Shown piece by piece: positions 1 through 7,809 of a stretch of 64,000 nucleotides of DNA (position 1 is its first letter; every line of letters starts with the position of its first letter). The notes under the pieces are model-generated. The model saw only the letters and a program-made list of their open reading frames with translations. It was not told the origin of the DNA and did not search any database. A program made the position numbers and the translations under genes. This DNA comes from Pseudomonas frederiksbergensis (GTDB lineage Bacteria > Pseudomonadota > Gammaproteobacteria > Pseudomonadales > Pseudomonadaceae), in assembly GCF_003732705.1 (NCBI RefSeq), contig NZ_MOBR01000040.1, forward strand, positions 248,001-312,000, written 5' to 3'.

Positions 1-489
1 GGCGAAGAAGGTGGCAACACGATCTACATTCCCACCGGTGAGCGGCTGCCGATCTACGATGCGGCGATGCGTTATCAAGCGTCGGGCACGCCGCTGGTGG
101 TGATTGCCGGGCAAGAATACGGCACCGGGTCGAGCCGCGACTGGGCGGCCAAGGGCACCAACCTGCTGGGGGTGAAAGCGGTCATCGCGGAGAGCTTCGA
201 GCGAATTCACCGCTCCAACCTGGTGGGCATGGGCGTGCTGCCGTTGCAGTTCAAACTGGACCAGAACCGCAAGAGCCTGAACCTGACGGGCAAGGAGACC
301 GTGGACATTCTCGGGCTGACTGGCGTCGAGGTCACACCGCGAATGAGCCTGACCCTGGTCATCACCCGTGAAGACGGGACCAGCGAGAAGGTCGAGGTGT
401 TGTGCCGGATCGATACGCTGAACGAAGTGGAATACTTCAAGGCTGGGGGGATTCTGCATTACGTGTTGCGCCAGTTGATTGCCTCATAA
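1..489 (+). CDS. acnA: Aconitate hydratase A, C-terminal fragment
   Basis: This is the 3' end of an aconitase gene whose start lies before the window; 162 codons and the stop are present. Aconitase interconverts citrate and isocitrate in the TCA cycle using a 4Fe-4S cluster. The visible part is the C-terminal swivel domain (domain 4), recognised by GQEYGTGSSRDWAAKG, which carries the substrate-binding GSSRDWAAKG loop, and by ESFERIHRSNLVGMGVLPL. The iron-sulfur cysteines would lie upstream, outside the window. The gene ends at a strong hairpin terminator. Proximity to aer and the cbb3 operons matches other pseudomonads. Confidence 0.95.
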   Translation, partial: GEEGGNTIYIPTGERLPIYDAAMRYQASGTPLVVIAGQEYGTGSSRDWAAKGTNLLGVKAVIAESFERIHRSNLVGMGVLPLQFKLDQNRKSLNLTGKETVDILGLTGVEVTPRMSLTLVITREDGTSEKVEVLCRIDTLNEVEYFKAGGILHYVLRQLIAS

Positions 490-507
490 GCACCGCTGCT
501 GACAGAG

Positions 508-531
508 ACACCGCCTTCGGGCGGTGTTTTT
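508..531 (+). terminator. Rho-independent terminator of acnA
   Basis: ACACCGCC and GGCGGTGT form an 8-bp stem with a TTCG loop, followed by a short T run. It lies 19 nt after the acnA stop. Confidence 0.85.
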
Positions 532-587
532 GTTTGTGCGGTATACGTCCTTATAATCGCCCCACATTTTCGGGCCTGACACACAAT

Positions 588-953
588 CCCTGTGGGAGCG
601 AGCTTGCTCGCGATAACGGTGCCACAGGCAACATTGATATTGAATGTGCCGGCCCTATCGCGAGCAAGCTCGCTCCCACAGGGGACCGTGTCGAATGCAC
701 ATCTCCAGGCGACGCCGATCCACTGTGGGAGCGAGCCTGCTCGCGAAAGCGGAGTGTCAGGCGACATCGATGCTGGATTTGATGGCCCTTTCGCGAGCAG
801 GCTCGCTCCCACAAGGGGAAAGGTGTTGAACACAAATCCCCAGAACACCACCGATCAACTGTGGGAGCGGGCTTGCTCGCGAATGCGGTGTGTCATTTAA
901 CAATTAAGTCGGCTGACACACCGCTTTCGCGAGCAAGCCCGCTCCCACAGGGG
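588..953. repeat. Cluster of three REPIN-type inverted repeat pairs
   Basis: Three successive pairs of the REP core TGTGGGAGCGAGCTTGCTCG face each other as inverted repeats: 591-620 with 656-683, 724-752 with 789-813, and 860-889 with 921-950. Each pair is separated by 30-45 bp and could fold into a long hairpin. This fills the acnA-CPBP intergenic space. Open reading frames across it are artefacts of the repeats. Confidence 0.9.
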
Positions 954-993
954 ACTGCGTCACACTGCAAATTTATTGGTACAAGGATTTCCC

Positions 994-1785
994 ATGCTCG
1001 CTCTGCCATGGCTCTACCTGGCACTCCTCTCCATCGGCTATGGCCTGGCTCTGCTTTACGGCCAACTTGGCTGGCTCGCGGCTATCTCTGTCGCCCTGCT
1101 GCTGTTCGCCGGTTTCGCCGTGCGCCAGCAACAGATCCAGGCCGGCCGCTACATCGGTCACGGCTTGTTCATCATCCTGGCGTTGGCGCTGGCGTTGCAC
1201 TGGCTGCCCGGTTTCTACAACGGTCGCGGCATTGACCCGCGGCGCCTCACGGATGATGCCGTACCGTTTTCCATGTATTTGAACCAGGACAAACCCCTGA
1301 TTGGTTTCTGGTTGTTACTGGTTTGCCCATGGATTGTCGGCCGACGCTCGCTGCGGCTGTCGATTTACGCCACCGCGCTGGCGCTGACCCTGAGCGTCGT
1401 GCTCGCCCTCGGTGGCGCGCTGTTGCTCGGCGTGATCAGTTGGGCGCCGAAATGGCCGGATCAGGCCTGGCTCTGGGTGTTGAATAACCTGCTGCTGGTC
1501 ACCCTGGTCGAAGAAGCGCTGTTTCGCGGCTATATCCAGGGCGGTCTGAGCCGACGCTTCAAACACCTGCCCTACGGTGAAAACCTCGCCCTGCTGCTCG
1601 CCTCGCTGCTGTTCGGCCTGGCGCATCTGGGCGCAGGCTGGCAATGGGTGTTACTGGCGGGCCTGGCGGGGGTCGGCTATGGTCTGGCCTACCGATTTGG
1701 CGGGTTGGGTGCGGCCATCGCTACCCATTTCGGCTTGAACCTGCTGCATTTCGGTCTATTCACCTACCCGATGCTCGCCGGCTGA
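994..1785 (+). CDS. CPBP family intramembrane glutamic endopeptidase
   Basis: A 263-residue polytopic membrane protein of the CPBP (Abi/CAAX-protease-like) family. Several hydrophobic helices span the whole chain. The family motifs are visible in order: EEALFRGY (the EExxxR motif, near residue 173), FGLAHLGAG (FxxxH, near 207-212) and HFGLNLLHF (near 245). These glutamates and histidines form the intramembrane active site in characterised members. The ATG at 994 follows AAGGAT and is preferred to an in-frame TTG at 976. The substrate is unknown; family members are linked to protein processing or bacteriocin immunity. It appears to be a single gene after the REPIN cluster. Confidence 0.82.
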   Translation: MLALPWLYLALLSIGYGLALLYGQLGWLAAISVALLLFAGFAVRQQQIQAGRYIGHGLFIILALALALHWLPGFYNGRGIDPRRLTDDAVPFSMYLNQDKPLIGFWLLLVCPWIVGRRSLRLSIYATALALTLSVVLALGGALLLGVISWAPKWPDQAWLWVLNNLLLVTLVEEALFRGYIQGGLSRRFKHLPYGENLALLLASLLFGLAHLGAGWQWVLLAGLAGVGYGLAYRFGGLGAAIATHFGLNLLHFGLFTYPMLAG

Positions 1786-1818
1786 CGCAACAGTCGTTTT
1801 GCGACGCGCTGCTGATTA

Positions 1819-1835
1819 TTGAAAAATATTTTCAA
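1819..1835. promoter_or_regulatory. Palindrome upstream of aer
   Basis: TTGAAAA-ATA-TTTTCAA is a perfect 7-bp inverted repeat ending 53 nt before the aer start. It is AT-rich against its surroundings. It is not an Anr box, whose spacing and sequence differ. It may be an operator for aer; no regulator can be named. Confidence 0.4.
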
Positions 1836-1888
1836 CAATTCCCTGACCACGCCGACAACCTCTCAAAGCCTCACGGATTGAAATAGCC

Positions 1889-3454
1889 ATGCGCAACAAC
1901 CAACCCATTACACAACGCGAACGGACCTTCCCGGCTCAGCAACGGTTGATTTCCACGACCGACGCCAAAGGCGTGATCACTTACTGCAACGACGCCTTCG
2001 TCGAAATCAGTGGGTTTTCCCGTGAAGAGCTGATCCGTGCGCCGCACAACCTGGTCCGTCACCCTGACGTTCCGGCGGCGGTTTTCGCGCATATGTGGGG
2101 TACTTTGAAACAAGGCTTGCCATGGATGGGCATTGTCAAGAATCGCTGCAAGACCGGTGATCACTACTGGGTTAATGCCTACGTCACACCGGTTTTCGAA
2201 GGCAATCAGGTGGTCGGTTACGAGTCGGTGCGGATCAAACCCACCGCCGAACAGATCCGCCGTGCCGAAGCGCTCTACCAACGCATCAACCAGGGCAAGT
2301 CGGCGATTCCTTCGAGCGATAAATGGCTGCCGGTCCTGCAGGACTGGGTGCCGTTTATTCTGATCAGCCAGGTCAGCTTCATGATCGGTGCCTCGCTGAA
2401 CTCCCACTGGGGTTTTGCCTTGGCTGCCGGCCTATCGGTGCCGCTGGGCCTGATGGGTTTGAGCTGGCAACAGCGCGGTCTCAAACGCCTGCTGGTCCTG
2501 GCCGGGCAAACCACTTCCGATCCGCTGATCGCCCAGATGTACACCGACAGCCGTGGCGCCCAGGCGCGTTTGGAGATGTCGATCCTCAGTCAGGAAGCAC
2601 GCCTGAAAACCTGCCTGACCCGCCTGCAGGACACTGCCGAGCATCTGACCGAACAAGCGAAGCAGTCCGACACCCTGGCGCACAAAAGCTCCAACGGCCT
2701 GGAACGTCAACGGGTCGAAACCGAACAAGTGGCCACCGCCGTCAACCAGATGGCCGCTACCACCCAGGAAGTCGCCAGCCACGTGCAACGCACGGCGGAC
2801 GCCACCCAGGAAGCCAATCGCCTGACCAGTCGCGGCCGCGATATCGCCGGGGAAACCCGTGAAGCGATTCAACGCCTGTCGGTGGTGGTCGGTGAAACCG
2901 GCCAGACTGTGACTCAACTGGCCAAGGACAGCGACGAAATCGGTGGTGTGGTCGATGTGATCAAAGGCATCGCTGACCAGACCAACCTGCTGGCGCTCAA
3001 CGCCGCCATCGAAGCGGCTCGCGCCGGTGAAATGGGCCGTGGTTTCGCGGTTGTCGCCGATGAAGTACGGCAACTGGCGCAACGCACCAGCGAATCCACC
3101 GGGCAGATCCATGCGCTGATCGCCAAGCTGCAACAAACCGCCAACACCGCGGTACAAACCATGGACGCCGGGCATCGCCAGGCTGAAGAAGGTGTGGCGC
3201 GGGTGCTGGAAGCGGATCAGGCCCTGATCGGCATCAGCGAAGCGGTGGCGCACATCACCGACATGACCACGCAAATTGCAGCCGCGACCGAAGAGCAAAG
3301 CTCGGTGGCCGAAGAAATCAGCCGCAACATCAGCAACATCTCGCAACTGGCGGACCAGACCTCGGAGCAGGCGCAACACTCGGCGTTGTTAAGTGAAGAA
3401 CTGACCAAGACTGCGAATACCCAGTATTCGTTGGTGGAGCGGTTTAACCGCTGA
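1889..3454 (+). CDS. aer: Aerotaxis receptor, PAS-containing methyl-accepting chemotaxis protein
   Basis: A 521-residue energy/oxygen taxis receptor. An N-terminal PAS domain (about residues 20-115; TYCNDAFVEISGFSREELIR and the NLVRHPDVP loop typical of Aer) should bind FAD. Next comes a paired hydrophobic membrane anchor (about 150-195), then a long cytoplasmic coiled coil. The MCP signalling tip carries DQTNLLALNAAIEAARAGE and GRGFAVVADEVRQLAQRT. There is no periplasmic sensor domain, as expected for Aer. It signals to CheA through CheW. Its place beside acnA and near cbb3 genes supports the name. A perfect palindrome precedes it and a terminator follows. Confidence 0.9.
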   Translation: MRNNQPITQRERTFPAQQRLISTTDAKGVITYCNDAFVEISGFSREELIRAPHNLVRHPDVPAAVFAHMWGTLKQGLPWMGIVKNRCKTGDHYWVNAYVTPVFEGNQVVGYESVRIKPTAEQIRRAEALYQRINQGKSAIPSSDKWLPVLQDWVPFILISQVSFMIGASLNSHWGFALAAGLSVPLGLMGLSWQQRGLKRLLVLAGQTTSDPLIAQMYTDSRGAQARLEMSILSQEARLKTCLTRLQDTAEHLTEQAKQSDTLAHKSSNGLERQRVETEQVATAVNQMAATTQEVASHVQRTADATQEANRLTSRGRDIAGETREAIQRLSVVVGETGQTVTQLAKDSDEIGGVVDVIKGIADQTNLLALNAAIEAARAGEMGRGFAVVADEVRQLAQRTSESTGQIHALIAKLQQTANTAVQTMDAGHRQAEEGVARVLEADQALIGISEAVAHITDMTTQIAAATEEQSSVAEEISRNISNISQLADQTSEQAQHSALLSEELTKTANTQYSLVERFNR

Positions 3455-3472
3455 TTGTTGCTGGAAGACAAA

Positions 3473-3505
3473 ACCCGGACAGCTAACGCTTCCGGTTTTT
3501 TTTTT
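3473..3505 (+). terminator. Terminator downstream of aer
   Basis: CCGGA...TCCGG stem with an inner AGC/GCT pair, followed by a run of ten T residues. It separates aer from the next transcription unit. Confidence 0.75.
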
Positions 3506-3554
3506 GGCCCATGAGATTGATCGCCGACAAGCACAAAGCATGTTTTTGACAAAG

Positions 3555-3606
3555 CGTCTAGCTGTCAAGTTTGACAGTAGACGTTTCTGAACAGAGGCCC
3601 TATCAA
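3555..3606 (+). promoter_or_regulatory. Putative lux-box promoter before the first unknown paralogue
   Basis: A long near-perfect palindrome (3555-3583) contains CTGTCAAGTTTGACAG at 3562-3577, which has the CTG-N10-CAG layout of LuxR-type boxes. A -10-like TATCAA (3601-3606) lies with its centre 34 bp from the box centre, so the box would be near -43, the usual class II lux-box position. A CGCCGA/TCGGCG inverted repeat follows at 3612-3631. Assignment to a LuxR protein is inference; none is encoded nearby. Confidence 0.5.
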
Positions 3607-3667
3607 TGGCTCGCCGACACGCGGCTCGGCGGTTGATTTATACCCCTGCGAGGAAAAGGATTGTGCA

Positions 3668-4120
3668 ATGACCCCACGAGAGATTGTCATCCCCAAACAG
3701 AACAGTATTCAGGCAGCGGGGAACACCTTCTGCTGGAGTCTGGGCGGTAACCGAATCCACGCGCAGCACAGCTTTTTCTGCCGAATGCAGTCTGTACCGG
3801 GTCGCTGGGTTTTCAGCGGCCTTACAGGTTCGCCTGATCAAGACAATTACTTCAGCGTGGATTTCAATGTGCCCGCCCTGGGTGACGATGTGCTGGAACG
3901 CACTTACCAGCTCGGGGACGGGCAAGGACTGCGGGTTACCCACACCTACTCGCTTCCTGGCCCTGACGGGGTCAGCGTCATTGAGGTGATCGACGCCGAT
4001 TATGCCGAACTGACGATCCGGCTCGACCCGATCAAAAGAACCGTGCGAGGCGACTTTAATGCCCACTTCAAGTCTGTTGGCCTGAAGCCGGAAGGCGCGT
4101 TCCAATTGAAAACCGAATAG
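3668..4120 (+). CDS. Unknown protein, first member of a tandem paralogue pair
   Basis: A 150-residue protein that I do not recognise. It has no signal peptide, no membrane segment and no known catalytic motif. It looks like a compact beta-rich domain, with many aromatic and polar strands such as RWVFSGLTGS, then LERTYQLGDGQGL and a closing GDFNAHFKSVGLKPEGAF. It aligns along its whole length with the next gene, roughly half the residues matching by eye. Conserved landmarks are IPKxNSIQ, AQxSFF, WVFSGxTGS, LERTYxLGDGQGL, DAELxI and GDFNAxFK. The ATG follows a good ribosome site (AGGAAAAGGA). It has its own promoter and a terminator overlapping its stop codon. Confidence 0.8.
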   Translation: MTPREIVIPKQNSIQAAGNTFCWSLGGNRIHAQHSFFCRMQSVPGRWVFSGLTGSPDQDNYFSVDFNVPALGDDVLERTYQLGDGQGLRVTHTYSLPGPDGVSVIEVIDADYAELTIRLDPIKRTVRGDFNAHFKSVGLKPEGAFQLKTE

Positions 4121-4139
4121 CAATTACGCTCGGTTTTTT
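4111..4139 (+). terminator. Terminator overlapping the end of the first paralogue
   Basis: AACCGA and TCGGTT pair around an inner AGC/GCT, followed by six T residues. The stem starts before the stop codon, so the two paralogues are probably separate transcription units. Confidence 0.6.
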
Positions 4140-4221
4140 GCCTGGCAGACCGCTTTCGCGAGCAGGCTAACGCTCACTTGCTACTTGCCGCCGACAAGTA
4201 CTTTCCACAGTTTTAATCCGG

Positions 4222-4273
4222 CGTCTAGCTGTCAAGGTTGACAGTAGACGCTCCTCAATCACGGGCTTATTAA
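4222..4273 (+). promoter_or_regulatory. Putative lux-box promoter before the second unknown paralogue
   Basis: The palindrome at 4222-4250 differs from the one at 3555-3583 at only one base and contains CTGTCAAGGTTGACAG (4229-4244). A -10-like TATTAA at 4268-4273 has its centre again 34 bp from the box centre. The GCCGA/TCGGC inverted repeat and the AAGGAT ribosome site are also kept, at the same distance from the start codon to within one base. Confidence 0.5.
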
Positions 4274-4335
4274 TTGATCGCCGATGCACCGCTCGGCCAA
4301 TAATTGATAACTCCGTGATGAGAAGGATTTCTCCA

Positions 4336-4803
4336 ATGAGCGCACACGCTATTTTTATCCCGAAAACAAACAGCATTCAGGCACCGGCAAACAAATTCAA
4401 CTGGACCCTAGGCAGCAAAACCACCTACGCGCAGAACAGCTTCTTTTACCGCAGCCTGTTTGAACCTACCGGTGAGGCAAGTTGGGTTTTCAGCGGTTCT
4501 ACCGGTTCTGGCGATGAAGAGAACTTCTTCAGTTTTCTCTTAATGGTGCCTTACCTGGGCGACGATCGGTTGGAACGCACTTACAAGCTCGGGGATGGGC
4601 AAGGATTGTTTTTCTCCCATACCCATTCAATTCCCGCCCCTCCCGGGTTCACTGGCTTCCAGACTGTCGATCCAAATGATGCTGAATTGGCGATTGTCAT
4701 GGATCCTGTCAAAGGCACTGTAACGGGTGACTTTAATGCCAAGTTCAAGACTTATCGCCTCAGCCCGATCGGCACGTTCAAAATGACAAGAGACGATCAA
4801 TAA
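4336..4803 (+). CDS. Unknown protein, second member of a tandem paralogue pair
   Basis: A 155-residue paralogue of the preceding gene and equally unrecognised. It shares IPKTNSIQ, AQNSFFYR, WVFSGSTGS, GDDRLERTYKLGDGQGL and GDFNAKFKTY at the same positions. Relative to the first copy it has a few extra residues near position 40 (FEPTGEA) and a charged C-terminal tail. The start is ATG 4336, after AGAAGGATT; an in-frame GTG at 4315 lacks a site. No signal peptide or membrane segment is visible, so it is probably cytoplasmic or exported by a non-Sec route. Its promoter is a near-copy of the first, so unit and promoter were duplicated together. Confidence 0.8.
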   Translation: MSAHAIFIPKTNSIQAPANKFNWTLGSKTTYAQNSFFYRSLFEPTGEASWVFSGSTGSGDEENFFSFLLMVPYLGDDRLERTYKLGDGQGLFFSHTHSIPAPPGFTGFQTVDPNDAELAIVMDPVKGTVTGDFNAKFKTYRLSPIGTFKMTRDDQ

Positions 4804-4878
4804 AAGTGGATGACAGTTGCCAGGTTCGCTGAGGGTGTTTGATTGCGCATCCGAGAATGATGGTGCCCGGCAGATCGC

Positions 4879-4950
4879 TATCGCGGGCAAGCCTTGCTCC
4901 TACAGGTTTTGCGCTGCCGATACTGTAGGAGCGAGGCTTGCCCGCGAAGA
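4879..4950. repeat. REP inverted pair (GGCAAGCCTTGCTCCTACAG type)
   Basis: TCGCGGGCAAGCCTTGCTCC at 4880-4899 is mirrored by GGAGCGAGGCTTGCCCGCGA at 4928-4947. The pair lies between converging genes. Confidence 0.85.
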
Positions 4951-4973
4951 GGCCCGCTGCAACGCCAAAGACA

Positions 4974-5651
4974 TCACTGAAGAAACGCTGCCACCTTCTG
5001 CGCCGCAGCCGCCAAATGCTGCTCATGACTAAACCCCGAAGCCTTCAACGGTTTCAAATCATGATCCCCCGCCACCAGCCAAAACACCTCCATACTCGGC
5101 GATAACGAATACGCCTCGACCGCCTCACGATTGCCCAACGCATCCCGCTCGCCCTGCACAATCAAGGTCCGGGTCTTCAGCCCGGCCAAATGCTCGACCC
5201 GCGGCTTCTCCGGTTTGCCCACTGCGTAAAACGGATAGCCCAGGCACACCAGCGCGTCCGCGCCCAATTCATCCGCCAGCAAACTGGCCATCCGCCCGCC
5301 CATGGACTTGCCGCCAATGGCCAGGTGCCCAGTGACATGGCGTCGCACCTGGGCATACACCTCACGCCAGCATTCCAGCAGTTTCGGTGCCGGGTTCGGT
5401 GGGCGTTTGCCGCCGTCGAGGCGCCGTTGCGCCATGTAGGGAAACTCGAAGCGCAACACGTTGACGCCCAGTGCGACAAGGCGTGCAGCCATGTCGCTCA
5501 TCCAACCGCTGTCCATCGGCGCACCGGCGCCGTGGGCGAGGATCAGCGTGGTCGATGACGGCTTCAACGCCGCATTCCACAGCCAGCCATTTTCCGCCAC
5601 GCACCGCCCCCATTGATCCCCGTCAATACTGGCCTTGTGCTCTTTGCTCAT
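4974..5651 (-). CDS. Alpha/beta hydrolase of the Tex30/KANL3-like family
   Basis: A 225-residue cytoplasmic alpha/beta hydrolase. Visible elements are the LILAHGAGAPMDSGWM strand and oxyanion region (about residues 37-52), the nucleophile elbow IGGKSMGGRMAS (GKSMGG, near 118-123), a late acid in LIVQGERDALG and the catalytic histidine in VAGDHDLKPL near the C terminus. The physiological substrate is unknown; the family is often annotated as dienelactone-hydrolase-like. It is divergent from the ccoN gene that follows on the other strand and shares no operon. Confidence 0.82.
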   Translation of the reverse strand: MSKEHKASIDGDQWGRCVAENGWLWNAALKPSSTTLILAHGAGAPMDSGWMSDMAARLVALGVNVLRFEFPYMAQRRLDGGKRPPNPAPKLLECWREVYAQVRRHVTGHLAIGGKSMGGRMASLLADELGADALVCLGYPFYAVGKPEKPRVEHLAGLKTRTLIVQGERDALGNREAVEAYSLSPSMEVFWLVAGDHDLKPLKASGFSHEQHLAAAAQKVAAFLQ

Positions 5652-5703
5652 GCTTGCCTCGCTTTTAGTCTGCCTATAACTCCAGGCGAAGGAAGCGTCA
5701 TTG

Positions 5704-5724
5704 CTTTGCGGCTTACTCGCAAAG
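5704..5724. promoter_or_regulatory. Inverted repeat in the ccoN leader region
   Basis: CTTTGCG-N7-CGCAAAG is a perfect 7-bp inverted repeat 38 nt before the ccoN start. It may be an operator or a leader hairpin. I see no Anr-type box between the divergent hydrolase gene and this ccoN. Confidence 0.35.
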
Positions 5725-5762
5725 ACAGGCCTTCACTTCGGCTGAACCGTGGATGGGGAACC

Positions 5763-7187
5763 ATGAACACTTCTATCAGTACCGCCTACAACTACAAGGT
5801 GGTCCGCCAATTCGCCATTATGACGGTGGTGTGGGGCATCGTCGGCATGGGGCTCGGGGTTTTTCTCGCGGCTCAATTGGTCTGGCCCGAACTCAACTTC
5901 AATTTGCCGTGGACCAGTTTCGGCCGTTTGCGCCCGTTGCACACCAACGCGGTGATCTTCGCTTTCGGCGGTTGCGCCCTGTTCGCCAGTTCGTTCTATT
6001 CGGTGCAGCGCACCTGCCAGACCCAATTGTTTGCACCAAAAATCGCCCAGTTCTGCTTCTGGGGCTGGCAACTGGTGATTGTCCTGGCGGCCGTCAGCCT
6101 GCCGCTGGGTTACACCAGCTCCAAGGAATACGCCGAACTGGAATGGCCGATCGACATCCTGATCACCATCGTCTGGGTGGCCTACGCCATCGTGTTCTTC
6201 GGCACACTGGCCAAGCGCAAGACCAAGCACATCTACGTCGGTAACTGGTTTTTCGGCGCGTTCATCGTCACCGTGGCGATCCTGCACATCGTCAACAACC
6301 TGGAAATCCCGGTCAGTTGGACCAAGTCCTACTCGCTGTACGGCGGCGCCACTGACGCCATGGTGCAGTGGTGGTACGGCCACAACGCGGTGGGTTTCTT
6401 CCTGACTGCGGGCTTCCTCGGGATGATGTATTACTTCGTGCCGAAACAGGCCGAACGTCCGGTGTACTCGTATCGTTTGTCGATCGTGCACTTCTGGGCC
6501 CTGATCACCCTGTACATCTGGGCCGGTCCGCATCACTTGCACTACACCGCGCTGCCGGACTGGGCACAGTCGTTGGGCATGGTGATGTCGTTGATTCTGC
6601 TGGCGCCAAGCTGGGGCGGGATGATCAACGGGATGATGACGCTTTCGGGTGCCTGGCATAAGTTGCGCAGCGATCCGATCCTGCGCTTCCTCGTGGTGTC
6701 CCTGGCGTTCTACGGCATGTCGACCTTCGAAGGTCCGATGATGGCGATCAAAACCGTGAACGCCCTCTCCCACTACACCGACTGGACCATCGGCCATGTT
6801 CACGCCGGCGCGCTCGGCTGGGTGGCGATGATTTCCATCGGCGCGCTGTACCACATGATCCCGAAAATTTTCGGTCGCCCACAGATGCACAGCATCGGCC
6901 TGATCAACGCGCACTTCTGGCTCGCGACCATCGGCACCGTGCTCTACATCGCGTCGATGTGGGTCAACGGCATCGCCCAGGGCCTCATGTGGCGCGCTGT
7001 CAACGAAGACGGCACGCTGACCTACTCCTTCGTCGAAACCCTGGTGGCCAGCCACCCAGGCTTCGTCGTGCGGTTGGTGGGCGGTGCGATCTTCTTCAGC
7101 GGCATGTTGCTGATGGCCTACAACACTTGGCGCACCGTGCGGGCCTCGCAGCCTGCCGAAGCCACCGCTGCCGCGCAGATGGCCTGA
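5763..7187 (+). CDS. ccoN: cbb3-type cytochrome c oxidase subunit I (copy equivalent to ccoN2 by position)
   Basis: A 474-residue catalytic subunit of the high-affinity haem-copper oxidase, which reduces oxygen to water at the inner membrane and pumps protons. It has about twelve membrane helices. Haem and copper ligands lie in RLRPLHTNAVIFAFGG, QWWYGHNAVGFFLTAGF (CuB histidine), AGPHHLHYTALPDW (CuB His-His) and THYTDWTIGHVHAGALG-like SHYTDWTIGHVHAGA (haem histidines). The ATG at 5763 is chosen because the homologous gene at 9500 starts at the same residue pattern. It heads a ccoNOQP operon; by gene order this copy corresponds to the second cbb3 oxidase of P. aeruginosa. Confidence 0.95.
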   Translation: MNTSISTAYNYKVVRQFAIMTVVWGIVGMGLGVFLAAQLVWPELNFNLPWTSFGRLRPLHTNAVIFAFGGCALFASSFYSVQRTCQTQLFAPKIAQFCFWGWQLVIVLAAVSLPLGYTSSKEYAELEWPIDILITIVWVAYAIVFFGTLAKRKTKHIYVGNWFFGAFIVTVAILHIVNNLEIPVSWTKSYSLYGGATDAMVQWWYGHNAVGFFLTAGFLGMMYYFVPKQAERPVYSYRLSIVHFWALITLYIWAGPHHLHYTALPDWAQSLGMVMSLILLAPSWGGMINGMMTLSGAWHKLRSDPILRFLVVSLAFYGMSTFEGPMMAIKTVNALSHYTDWTIGHVHAGALGWVAMISIGALYHMIPKIFGRPQMHSIGLINAHFWLATIGTVLYIASMWVNGIAQGLMWRAVNEDGTLTYSFVETLVASHPGFVVRLVGGAIFFSGMLLMAYNTWRTVRASQPAEATAAAQMA

Positions 7188-7197
7188 GGAGTCCGCC

Positions 7198-7806
7198 ATG
7201 AAACACGAAACCATCGAAAAAAACGTCGGCCTGCTGTTGCTGCTGATGGTCCTGGCCGTGAGCATCGGCGGTCTGACCCAGATCGTCCCGCTGTTCTTCC
7301 AGGACGTGACCAATAAACCGGTGGAAGGCATGAAGCCCTACACCGCGCTGCAACTGGAAGGTCGCGACATTTACATCCGCGAAGGCTGCGTCGGTTGCCA
7401 CTCGCAGATGATCCGGCCGTTCCGCGCCGAAACCGAACGCTACGGGCACTACTCGGTGGCCGGTGAAAGCGTCTGGGATCACCCGTTCCTGTGGGGCTCG
7501 AAACGTACCGGGCCGGACCTGGCGCGAGTCGGCGGTCGCTACTCCGAAGACTGGCACCGCGCGCACTTGTACAACCCGCGCAACGTGGTGCCGGAATCGA
7601 AAATGCCCGGCTACCCATGGCTGGTCGCCAATCAGCTCGACAGCAGCCACACCGAAACCAAGATCAAGGCCATGCGCACCCTCGGCGTGCCGTACAGCGA
7701 CGACGACATCAGCGGTGCCGTCGCCTCGCTCAAGGGCAAGACCGAAATGGACGCACTCGTCGCCTACCTGCAAGTGCTCGGCACTGCCATCAAGAGCAAG
7801 AGGTGA
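7198..7806 (+). CDS. ccoO: cbb3-type cytochrome c oxidase subunit II, mono-haem
   Basis: A 202-residue membrane-anchored c-type cytochrome. One N-terminal helix (about residues 10-35) is followed by a periplasmic domain with the haem site CVGCH at residues 64-68, in the family signature GCVGCHSQMIRPFRAETERY. It passes electrons from CcoP to CcoN. It starts 10 nt after ccoN and is followed 3 nt later by ccoQ. Confidence 0.96.
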   Translation: MKHETIEKNVGLLLLLMVLAVSIGGLTQIVPLFFQDVTNKPVEGMKPYTALQLEGRDIYIREGCVGCHSQMIRPFRAETERYGHYSVAGESVWDHPFLWGSKRTGPDLARVGGRYSEDWHRAHLYNPRNVVPESKMPGYPWLVANQLDSSHTETKIKAMRTLGVPYSDDDISGAVASLKGKTEMDALVAYLQVLGTAIKSKR

Positions 7807-7809
7807 GCC

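Noticed and set aside
459..900. Several short open frames over the REPIN cluster
   Set aside because: They are translations of the repeats (recurrent GASLLA and SRASSLPQG-like peptides) and overlap each other on both strands.
588..953. CRISPR array
   Set aside because: The repeats alternate in orientation and lack regular spacers; no cas genes are present.
5733..7331. A 532-codon open frame antisense to ccoN
   Set aside because: Its composition (His/Gln/Asp/Arg-rich) is what the reverse complement of a membrane protein gives; no recognisable domain.
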